Source of the DNA: Hysterangium stoloniferum
Lineage: Eukaryota; Basidiomycota; Agaricomycetes; Hysterangiales; Hysterangiaceae
Direction: 5' to 3'
DNA length: 64,000 nt
NCBI GenBank assembly: GCA_015178975.1
Contig: WHVD01000028.1
Span: 248,001-312,000, forward strand
The stretch's first letter is position 1. Every line of letters starts with the position of its first letter. The position numbers and the translations under genes were made by a program. Positions 1 through 8,968 of this stretch are shown one piece after another. Below the pieces are notes generated by a model, which worked only from the letters and a program-made list of their open reading frames with translations, had not been told where the DNA came from and did no database searches.

Positions 1-716
1 TTCTGGAACGCGTCGGAGGGAATTTCGGAAGGGGGGACCAAACGGAGCGACGGTATGCAATAACAATTCCACCTATAGCTATGAACTGCCTTTCTCCTCC
101 CCCTCTGTGTCATGCCTGTTCATCACTATGCCACTCGCGACGACAAGTAGGACGACACTTTATGCAAAAGTATATTCACATTCACGAAGCGCCTTCATTT
201 GTAACTACATGCTTATCCTTTACGCTATAGTTTTGAATACTTTCCCTTATTGTTGTAAATATCAGTGATTGAGTATTACATTTTATGTATAATTTCGATT
301 GTACCCTCAACCAGAACGGAAGATCACTCCAAGAATGTGCCTCAAAGTAGTTTCCCTTTCAACTTGAAACATATTTTAATGGCATAAAGATTGTATTCCA
401 TTTTTTCGGCCTAAGAACGTACGGATAGGTACATTTACAGGACACGCTGGCTCACTTTGACCTCCCGTAACTTGTGACCGTCTATCGGGATCACTAGTCA
501 GGTCCCTTAAATTGCGTGAGAATATTAGGCCTAGCGTTCGATCCTCCTCATGTTTCCAGCCCACGAGTCATGCCCCCAGTAGTCGTTGTAGCGTTGTACC
601 CTTCAGCTTTCCACGACTTATAGAGCATATTGAGTTGTAGATGGTACGAGCAAGTTACTCCCGCTTTCTTTGATTTTGTCAAGTTAACCTGACTTCCATC
701 CTATTTTTTTTTTCTG
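1..716. other. No recognisable gene
   Basis: I see no coding signal with recognisable composition on either strand. The T-rich stretch just before 717 is compatible with a promoter or 5' leader of the following gene, but no specific element can be named. Confidence 0.4.
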
Positions 717-2143
717 ATGTTTTTCAACTATCCGCAGTGGTTAGGTGGTGTATCTGATCCCTCTATGACTATGCATCCTCCACGTGCATTCAATAACCAT
801 GCCCAGCAAAGGCCCAACCCGACGAGAGTCAGTTCGCCTGATAATGGTTTCCGATCAGGCAACGATACGTCTGACGGTGATCATAGTATCAGTGAGGATG
901 GGCTTTCGCAACGGGAGACGGATGGTGTCAAATCTCATGTTGAAGAAAATAACCCGAATGTTTCAGTCATGGAGGATAATTCTGAATATGTATTTCCAAC
1001 GACTAACCCTCCCCCACCATACAACCACCACCATATTCCCCGTGAAGATCCCAAAAACGACAGCCATCAGCCCTTCAGAGATACCCAACAGAATCCACAA
1101 GCTCCACGTCGGTCCAAAAGTACTCCCCCGTCTTCATCACATACCCATCGTAATTCCCATACCCAACCCCCCCCTCGCCCACCTACCCCTCACGAATATC
1201 ATCAAGGACAGGCCGGAAAACATAATCAGCGCTCATTCAAACCAGAATGCTACGAATACATCCCAATTTATCATCCCACTCACTGCCCCGGACATACCTT
1301 CGTATACCCTAAGTCGTGGCCTTCCGAAGCTGCTTTCGACGCATGGCATGCGAAGCAAAAATTAGTTTATGATTTGTGGAATAAAGGCGCACATCAGACA
1401 TATAGTGCACAAGAGAAGCACTATACTGCAGGCGGATGGACCTACTCACAACAGCACAACGCCTACAGTTGGCAAGCGCCTCAGGCGGCCCCTCAACCCC
1501 CTCACAATCCTCACCGACAATTCCATCAGCCTAATCCCCACAACCCGTGGCGCCAGCAGACATACCCAGGTTCTCGATTCCAAACTAATTTCGCCCCCGA
1601 CTATACCCATGAGCATGGCGGTCAAGGAGCACCCCCTCGTTACCCATCTCCTCCAAAACCAACACCCATGCCCCCTCCCCCTCCCAAAAAGAGAACGCAC
1701 CATCGTTCTTATGTTCCACCCGTATCTTATCCGTCCACAACGAGGTGCAAACCCACTCAGACAATCCGAGACGCATTTTTATCTTACGATGAACAGTGGG
1801 ATATTCTGATCGCGCCCAACGACGGCAACAAGTTGACCTTTTTTTCTGTCCCGTGGCCGCAATTTCCTCGACCTTCTTCGGTGGAAGAAATAAACGCCCA
1901 GATGATACGAAAATTCTTGGCGTGCAGTGGCATTTCGATGAAAGTACGTGTTGACACCAATTATCCACTCCGTGATTCTGACTGATCTCGGTCTAGCTCA
2001 TTGTGCGAAAGGCTTTACTTCGATTTCATCCTGACAAAATCGCGAATCTCATCGCTAATGTGGAGGACGAATATAAGGAAGATGTTTCAGGTGGATGTGT
2101 TGCTGTTGCAAGGTGTTTGAACGAGATCAAGTCCTCTCTCTGA
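717..2143 (+). CDS. Proline-rich protein with C-terminal J-domain-like HPD motif
   Basis: Two exons, 717-1943 and 1997-2143, joined across a 53-nt intron (GTACGT donor, CTAG acceptor, CTGAC branch-like site) give 457 aa. Residues 1-330 are low complexity, rich in Pro, His, Gln, Asn and Ser. Residues about 340-400 are more ordered (aromatic and charged). The spliced C terminus reads RKALLRFHPDKI, followed by a helical tail. The HPD tripeptide inside LRFHPDK is the signature seen in J-domains and in the short J-like ends of many basidiomycete proteins. Without splicing, the reading frame ends 13 codons after the donor and the HPD motif is lost, which supports the intron. A true J-domain is about 70 aa; only the helix II/HPD part is clear here, so co-chaperone activity is an inference. 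No neighbour hints at its role. Confidence 0.7.
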
Positions 2144-2398
2144 TCACTCACAGTCTCGCCCTTGAGCTTGCGTTTTGATGCGCCATCCGATATGCAGTAC
2201 TTCGCATTCTTAGCTTCTTTGTTTTCCTACCTTCGAGTCACAACGCAGACCAAAATTACGACTAACGACTAGGTTTTTCGTACTAGCCATGTACAATAAC
2301 TTCTTTACGACAATATGAATGTCATGACAGGACCGCATATTTCTCCCCCTATTTCCACGGATACATCTACACTTATATGTGAAACATAAAGAAAAGTT

Positions 2399-3235
2399 TC
2401 AGACTGTAGACTCGTCCAAAAAGCCATTAGAACGGTGTCGGCCTGACTTATCGTAAGGGGCGAAACGTCTTTGCTTTCGAGCCTCTTTCCTAGAATTAAA
2501 ATCCTGCAGCTTATTGGAACCAAGTTGATGGTATGTGGCATTGTGTATTTCCCGCTCATCGTAACGCACGCAGCGACTATAGATTGCGCAGGTTCCAAAA
2601 CTGCAAATATACATCAGCCCGTTTGTTCCCTGTGGTGTGGCTACGGCCTCATTGAAATGTCCCCCAGTAGACCCGGATATGTTGGTTCCTGTCATTTCAT
2701 GCTGATGAGTATGTCTGGATTGAAACTCGACAGGCATATCATTCTCTGGAAAGGCTGTAGCATTTTCGTGGTCCAGAGCTCCAGTGTTTTGAACCCCGTT
2801 GAACTCTTCGCTCCCAACATAGCTCCCACCGTTGAAAATCAGAGCCAAGGCATTGTCCTCCCAACTTGCAAACAACGGTGTACTCTCTTGAGATTTATGA
2901 GAGGTCGTAACCCGTGGCAGACTATCTGTAACGTCGTGAATCTCCGAGTCTCCTTCCAAGCTGGCGACTCCATGGGGGGCAACAGTAAACCCACCTTCGA
3001 ATTGTTCAGGGAACGACTCAGGATTCGAGGGCTGGTGTTGGGGACTATAAAAGGTATAGCTTCCTTCTGAAGATACTTGCTGTTGTATCGAGGGTGATTG
3101 GTTGTTGGCATGTGGCACCCAGCCGTGCACCCCGGGCTGATCCCATTGGGTTGTAGAGACAGCCTGAGCCTGACTATCATCTCCTCTGGTATTATAATAG
3201 AAGTCATAATTATCGATAGCCTCACTGTCGTTCAT
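2399..3235 (-). CDS. Uncharacterised protein with divergent C2H2-like motif
   Basis: A single open frame of 278 aa from the ATG at 3235; the frame is also open upstream to an ATG at 3295, which would add 20 residues. The first 200 residues are Ser, Gln, Asn and acidic rich and look disordered. Near the C terminus is a Cys-x4-Cys-x14-His-x4-His arrangement (YICSFGTC ... REIHNATYH), followed by a basic segment (RKEARKQRR). This spacing resembles a degenerate C2H2 zinc finger next to a nuclear localisation signal, so a nuclear DNA-binding role is possible but unproven. I do not recognise the family. It is convergent with the gene at 717-2143 with about 255 bp between the stop codons. Confidence 0.5.
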   Translation of the reverse strand: MNDSEAIDNYDFYYNTRGDDSQAQAVSTTQWDQPGVHGWVPHANNQSPSIQQQVSSEGSYTFYSPQHQPSNPESFPEQFEGGFTVAPHGVASLEGDSEIHDVTDSLPRVTTSHKSQESTPLFASWEDNALALIFNGGSYVGSEEFNGVQNTGALDHENATAFPENDMPVEFQSRHTHQHEMTGTNISGSTGGHFNEAVATPQGTNGLMYICSFGTCAIYSRCVRYDEREIHNATYHQLGSNKLQDFNSRKEARKQRRFAPYDKSGRHRSNGFLDESTV

Positions 3236-4103
3236 GGCGAGAGTGACGATCTCTAATCCATGCAATACAAACTTGACTGGTGCAAAACGAACCAAAGGGG
3301 GACAATAAATTTGTCTTATATATATATAAGTCGTTGTTCCAGCACAAACTTTGCTTATAAGGCGTCACAGGATCACAGCCGGAGCTGAATACCCGACATA
3401 TAATTGAGAACCCCATGCCCGAACCATGAGGACCCGCAAGGTAGAGTAGACTGCCCGAACCATGAGGACCCGCAAGGTAGAGTAGACTGCCCGAACCATG
3501 AGGACCCGCAAGGTAGAGTAAACTGCCGAGGGCTGAAGGTGGTACTCGACTCCGACTCGCAGGAAGGGGACTTTCAAGACTCGCAGGAATGTCAAGCGAT
3601 GAACCATAAAGAGACCTCACATATATTTATGGAAAGCAGGCATGTGTATTTTTCACTGATTGCAAGTTAGTTACAGTCGCCAGTGGGGAGAAAGTATAAA
3701 GGGATTGCATCAGGGCACACGTCAGCTTATTCGAAAATCAAGAGAAAGTCAGAATGACCGTAAGCATCAGTGATTTTTGGGGTCCCCTCGAAAAATAAAC
3801 GGAATCCTTAATCAACTTGAATTCTGTTCTATGAAGAGAAACGACAATGTCTCCTCGAGAACCGTAGTTCGAGCCGCTCAATTACATAAGGAACAGTACA
3901 ATGTTCAGGAAAGCCCTTTGAATCACTTTTTAACAAAACAAATTTAAAGGAGGGATAAGAGTTAGACTATCATCCCAAAGGACATGTTCGGAAGCTCCCT
4001 GGTACTGTCTCTTACTGATATTATATTCTTCAAGTTTCTGAAATCAATATTCTGAACAATCATTCAATATTGCCTCTCGCCAAAATTAAGTCGAGAAACA
4101 AAA
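3236..4103. other. Intergenic, contains one minisatellite
   Basis: Apart from the 36-bp repeat at 3416-3523 I see no gene. The short open frames here are created by the repeat, which is a multiple of three. Confidence 0.4.
3416..3523 (+). repeat. 36-bp tandem repeat, three copies
   Basis: Three head-to-tail copies of a 36-bp unit starting TGCCCGAACCATGAGGACCC. Copies one and two are identical; the third differs at one base near its end. No function is evident. Confidence 0.9.
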
Positions 4104-4203
4104 GGGCTTGGCCGGGAGTTGAACCCGGGACCCCCCGCAATGTCTATCTCGTAAGCCGAGACAAGCCCAAAGCGGGAATCATAAACCACTAGACTACCAA
4201 GCC
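4104..4203 (-). tRNA. tRNA-Pro: tRNA-Pro (anticodon UGG) with intron
   Basis: Read on the minus strand, the acceptor arms GGCTTGG and CCAAGCC pair perfectly. A D-arm with GTCTAGTGG and a T-arm with CCGGGTTCAACTCCCGG are present. The anticodon stem CCCGC/GCGGG flanks a loop TTTGGG carrying anticodon TGG at 4167-4169. A 26-nt intron (4140-4165) lies one base 3' of the anticodon, the canonical position for nuclear tRNA introns. The mature length is 74 nt before CCA addition. Internal A and B boxes for RNA polymerase III are therefore intact. Confidence 0.95.
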
Positions 4204-4567
4204 GATGGAAGCATGGAATACCCTTAACTATATGATGACCAATGTCTTCTGTTGGTAATCCTCCTAATACAAACTTTGACTACAACAATTCTCGGTTATT
4301 AGAATGTATGTAAATAATATCCTAACTGCAACGATATATAGTAAGTGTGTTTGTCTTGTAGATAGGGACTGTTCAATCGCATGCTTTATTGTGCACATGA
4401 AGACCACTGTTTTAATCGAGCTCTTAATTAGTTGTCTGGATCCATTCAGTGATATTTGCCAGTAACAATATGTTTAATAGGTAAATGTAACGCGTGTTAA
4501 GTGCAAAAAAAGGAATAATGCAATTGTGATAATTTGTGATCCATAAAAGTGGTATACTCATTGATTC
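4204..4567. other. AT-rich intergenic, nothing recognised
   Basis: No gene or repeat is recognisable. The segment just before 4568 resembles the 3' flank of the paralogue at 6017-7820 (shared stretch around 4535-4575 and 5925-5965), so part of it is duplicated flank. Confidence 0.4.
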
Positions 4568-5596
4568 TCAGTCCTTGTCATCAGCCCCGTCGGGTACTTC
4601 GGGGCCTCCTCCCGCCCCGCCTTGCTCTCGTAATTCGTTAGTCTTTTCCTTGACGACTTTTTCTGCATCATCTTCCATTTCTTCAGGTGATTTATCGGAC
4701 TCGGAGATTGATTCGGTGCATACTAATCGTTGTTTTTTGTTGGATAGGCGGGTGGTTTCCTTTATTACTAGTCTGTTGGGAAATGAACAGCAAAGAGAAC
4801 TTACGTTCTTTGACAATCTTGACAGGTTCTTCGCCCACGTTGCCTTTGAGATTTTCAGCATTCTTGTCGAGGAGATTCTTTAAATAGGGCAGATGAGCCA
4901 GGATGGGCTGTGCGCTAGTAGTCCGGATTTCAAAGAAAGATTAGAGAGCGTTTTGCCAGAAAAAAAAGAAAAATTTCATCGACGTACCTATTTATAGTAG
5001 CCTCCCATGCAGTAGAACTACTCCTATTCGCAAGGTCTTGGATTTCTTTTGACTTCGTCTCTAAAAGTACGGTGACTTCTGTGATTGAAGTTGCGTTCAC
5101 GGCGTTGTTGAGGATTGAGGCAGCTTGATTAGCGGTGTTTGTGGCAATACGTTTTGCTTCTAGACCGCTAACAGTGACTTGGTTAATCTTGACGATCGTA
5201 AATGGAGGAAAGAAGGGACTCACGACTTATCCGCTGTTGATGCCAATTGACCGTATAACCTTCCCAGGAGAAGCTGAAGATACAGAATTAAGATCCGGAG
5301 AAAATAAACATATCGGCATACATTTTTTATCGAGAATCGCCTCAAATATATCAGTCCCTACCTGGGCTGTGTCTATTACAGTCTTCACCGTCTGTACCAC
5401 CGTCCTTGCCCCTGAGAGGTGATACTACGTGTATGCCCCTACCTCCACTCCCTGCTAGTGCCCCATAAAAAGCGTCATAATTTGGCTTTGGGGATTTAGA
5501 TACGCTGGCTGTGCCTCCTGTGGTGGACTGATACCGAGTACGGATCTGCCCAAGCTTAACGCCTCGGATGGCGTTGCGGGATGCTCTGGAAAACAT
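4568..5596 (-). pseudogene. Decayed paralogue of the mitochondrial membrane protein
   Basis: Closely follows the gene at 6017-7820: same presequence start (MFSRASRNAIRG), the same GTGAGTCC intron near 5220 and the same helical middle exon (KRIATNTANQAAS). It differs in three ways. An 8-bp loss near 5450, within the codons for the membrane segment, shifts the frame. Sequence equivalent to about 80 codons plus one intron of the paralogue is missing near 5380. The C-terminal exons 7 and 8 are absent, so the last exon stops soon after NELREQ at 4568. A shorter product from a new intron arrangement cannot be excluded, but the lost frame in the membrane segment argues for a pseudogene. Confidence 0.75.
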
Positions 5597-6016
5597 ATGG
5601 CACTTAGAGAGAAAAAAGCATATAATGTTACAATTATTCGACTGGTGTTTTTCAACGGAATTATTCCTTTGGTATCTGTGGTGCTATGGTGCGCGTCACA
5701 ACTTCTCTTCGACATCGTGACGCTTCCTATAGCTTGAGTTTGCCTCCACAATTTCCATTTCTGAATTCCGGAATAGTTGCCAGATGATTTTGCAAAATGT
5801 GTAATTATGTAAATGTACAGAAACCAAAAGTGTGAAAAAATATCCTCAGTTACTTCAGGATTTTCTGGTTTCTCCAAGTTCTCCGGTAAAAGGAAGAATG
5901 CCATGTGGATAAATTGATAACGCATAAAGCGGTATACTCATCGAGTCTCAGTTTTTGTTTTATTTTCACCATCTTATCCTCCTTCTTTCAGTTGCCTTCT
6001 TCTCGCCCTTCTGTGT
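5597..6016. other. Spacer between the two paralogues
   Basis: Contains the 3' flank of the gene that ends at 6017 and the promoter side of the decayed copy. The stretch 5925-5965 matches the 3' flank of the decayed copy, showing that the duplication included flanking DNA. Confidence 0.5.
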
Positions 6017-7820
6017 TTATGAATCTCCTTTTTGCTTGTCATTGGCTCTGTCCGACTTCTGCTTCTCCACATCTTCCTTCGCCCCCTGCCCTATCTTTCT
6101 GGCTTCCTCTATCTTCGATTCCAAGACAATCTTTATATCCTTAGACGTCTCGTCTAATACTATACACCAGAAACAAGTTAATTAACAATCCTATTTTCAT
6201 CGTATATGGTGAACAACTTACACTTCTTCGCCTCTGGCCCTCGTTTTTCCGCAGTACTTTGCAGCTCTTGAAGCTTAGCTATCTCCTCCGCAATCTATAA
6301 AGCATGCCTTAGTAACAATACAACGAACATAGTAAAAACGCTACTCACGCCACCAAACCCAAGTACCGCCTTTAACTTGTCGATTCCTCCATTCTTGCTT
6401 AATAGCCCAGCAAGATCCAGCTGCCCAAGATCAGAATCACTGATTCCAGGAACTCTCACCCCATTTTGCCCTCGTAACTCGTTCATCTTCTCCTTAACAA
6501 TTTTTTCTGCCTCGTCTTGCTTTTCTTCAGGTGATCTACTGGATTTTGAGATTGTTTCTAGACCGGTGTATACTGATCGTTGTTTTTGTTGGGAGGGGTG
6601 GGTAGTTTTATTTATCAGTGGTCTGTTGAGAAATGAACTGCAGAAAGGACGTACGTTCTTTGACGATCTTGACACGTTCCTCTACATAATCTTTAAGACT
6701 TTCGACGTTCTCGTCAAGGAAATTCTTTAGATGCGGTAGATTATCAAGAATGGGCTGTGCGCTATTGGCCCGATTGTAAAAAACATTAGTGAGCCTTTTG
6801 GTTTTAGCCAAAAAAACGAAAACTTTCATCGACGTACTTATTTCTAGCAGCCTTCCACGCATCAGAACTACTCCTACTCGCAAGGCCTTCGAATTCTTTC
6901 GACTTTTGTTGTAAAAGAGCGGCGGCATCTGCGACTGAAGTTGCGTTGATGCCGCCGTTGAGGATCGAAGCAGCTTGATTGGCAGTGTCTGTGACGATAC
7001 GCTTTGCTTCTGGGCCACTGGTGATAACCCTGTTAATATCGATAATCGTAGAGGAAGAGGAAGGAAAGGACTCACTACTTGTCCGCTGTTGATTTCAATC
7101 GATCATATGAACCCCCCAGGACACGTCTTAACTCGGCTGAAGAAATGAAGTTAAAACCCAGAAAAATAGTAATTAATTAACATACGTGATTTATCGAGCA
7201 AAGAACCTAACACATCAGTTCCTATGTCAGTTCCAAGTTTCCTTATTTCGTCTCCGCGTTTCGTGATGATATTGATCATGCTATAGAATGACAACAAATA
7301 TAAGATATAAGAACAAAGACGCAAATGAAACCGATAAAGCGTACATTTTCCCTGCATCCTTCGGATCTCCCTTCTCCAATGCCTCCCTCATCTCACCGTA
7401 CATATTCACTACAATATCTCCCATCCTGTCACCATGCTTCTCTAGCATCCTCTCAAACTGATCAAAAACATAGTCTATACCGGGAGATGGCGCAACCATT
7501 TTCATCGCTGACTTTAATAGCATTAACGCTTCCCTCGGTGCCGGTGCCACCTGCTGGAATTTGTCTTTGGCTTCCTGGGCTGTATCTATGGTGGCCTTTT
7601 CCGTCTGAATCACCTTCTTTGTCCCTGAGAGGTGGTACCACGCATATGTCCCTACCAGGACAAGTCCACCGCCTGCTAGCCCCCCATAAATAGCATCATA
7701 ATTTGGCTTTGGGGGTTGAGGCATGCTGGCTGTGCCTGCTGCCATGGTGGACTGAGACCGAAACCGGATCTGCCGAGGTTTAATCCCTCGGACAGAGTTG
7801 CGGGATGCTCTGAAAAACAT
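6017..7820 (-). CDS. Predicted mitochondrial membrane protein, function unknown
   Basis: Eight exons on the minus strand (7345-7820, 7186-7280, 7076-7136, 6838-7017, 6655-6761, 6349-6557, 6222-6294, 6017-6159) join in frame to 447 aa; every junction is GT-AG and the phases agree. Residues 1-30 are Arg/Ser rich without acidic residues (MFFRASRNSVRG), a typical mitochondrial presequence. A hydrophobic Gly-rich segment at about 40-62 (GGLAGGGLVLVGTYAW) is a likely membrane span. The remainder is almost wholly helical and charged: AAAL/LLQQKSKEF, DEAEKIVKEK and a Lys/Glu-rich C terminus suggest coiled coils. This looks like an inner-membrane-anchored protein facing one soluble compartment; its reaction or partner is not known to me. 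Its 5' end has been copied twice downstream in the CRN array. Confidence 0.8.
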
Positions 7821-8640
7821 ATAGTGTGTTGTGAAGTGAGGGCTCACGCATGCTCTAAGACGTAATACAATTGGGAGTCAGCGAGAAGCACGTGATTTAC
7901 GGGTATCTCCGTCCCTTTTGTTCCAAAGTTCCTTTTTGTTCTGGAGACGTATATATACACTCAAACTACCAAGAGCTACCTCAGTCGATTCCTATCTACC
8001 CGTCGACTGAGATATAATACATATTGTAATAGGGTCTTGATTAATAACATAGTGCTTAGAAAAGAATACAATGTTGGGGATTGCGAACAATGTCGCACGT
8101 GATGGACAGGTAACCGAGTCTCAGGCGTCATGACGGTTTTCATCATTTATCCAACACATGACCTATGACGGCGTCTCTTGGCCACAGAAATAGAGACACC
8201 AGGGACTTGGCGTGATATAGAAGTCATGGAAGTCCTCATAGCGGCCATATCAGTAACACAGAAAGCCTTCAATTTGTGTAGGGATATGAGCGGGGCTAAC
8301 ATGAGAACATTAAATCCGCAAATATTACTATGCATTCCGCAATTCTCCTAACGAGGCTGCACATGTCAAGATTTGCCGGCGCAGGGCCAGGTACACACCC
8401 AACAGCGCGCGGATCACCTGTGCATATACGCGAATCCAGAAAAATCAAAGGAATTCTTCTAAAAAAGGTCGCAAAGGACTCCATGAAGCGCAAGGGAGTA
8501 TCTTGAGGTCATCCAGACGAGATAGGGCCAATTTCCTACACTCTCATCTGACACTTTTCACTCTACTTGTGTCTTTTAGGAATACATTCAAAAATGATAT
8601 ATAAAAGCATAGAATAATTAATAATTAATAAAATTCAAGT
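7821..8640. other. Spacer between mitochondrial gene and CRN gene
   Basis: Divergent promoter region of the two genes. Segments between 8130 and 8640 recur in units 2 and 3 (11860-12330 and 17830-18220), with TTTGTGTCTTTTAGGAAT near the end of each. No open frame of interest is present. Confidence 0.6.
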
Positions 8641-8722
8641 AAGTTTCTCAGTTAAATCACATGCCCTGATAAATACTTAGAACTGTCGACACAGGGGAAA
8701 GTTGTGGGGCTGGCCCCCAGGG
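8600..8722 (+). repeat. Helitron-3'-end-like motif upstream of CRN copy A
   Basis: About 100 bp matches, in the same orientation, the DNA just downstream of the Helitron helicase remnant (reverse complement of about 39937-40090). Shared landmarks in order are AATTAATAAT, TCACATGCCCT, ATAAATACTTAGAA and a GC-rich hairpin (GGGGCTGGCCCCC here). A related block recurs at 18180-18280 before copy B, and a truncated one ends at 12332. A short GC hairpin near the terminus is typical of Helitron 3' ends. I infer that a Helitron end sits directly upstream of the CRN gene. Confidence 0.55.
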
Positions 8723-8948
8723 TTCACCCCTTGTCTGCCCACGAATTCACCCCTTGTCTGCACGAATTCACCCCTTGTCTGCACGAATTCATCCCTTTTC
8801 TGACAAATTCACCCCTTTTCTGGCTACAAATTCAACCCTTTTCTGGCTACAAATTCACTCCCTTTCTGGCTACAAATTCAACCCTTTTCTGGCTACAAAT
8901 TCACTCCTTGTCTGCCCACGAATTCGCCCCTTGTCTGCCTACTAATAT
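8722..8948 (+). repeat. Degenerate 21-24-bp tandem repeat before CRN copy A
   Basis: About ten copies of two interleaved unit types, CACGAATTCACCCCTTGTCTG and ACAAATTC-CCCTTTTCTGGCT. The array ends 20 bp before the CRN start codon. Copy B has only two or three units (18274-18338), so the array has expanded or contracted since duplication. Confidence 0.85.
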
Positions 8949-8968
8949 TCTTGCGGCAAAAGACTGCA

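Noticed and set aside
784-1809. Overlapping plus-strand frames inside the first gene
   Set aside because: Alternative-frame readings of a Pro/His-rich exon, with the main frame supported by the spliced HPD exon.
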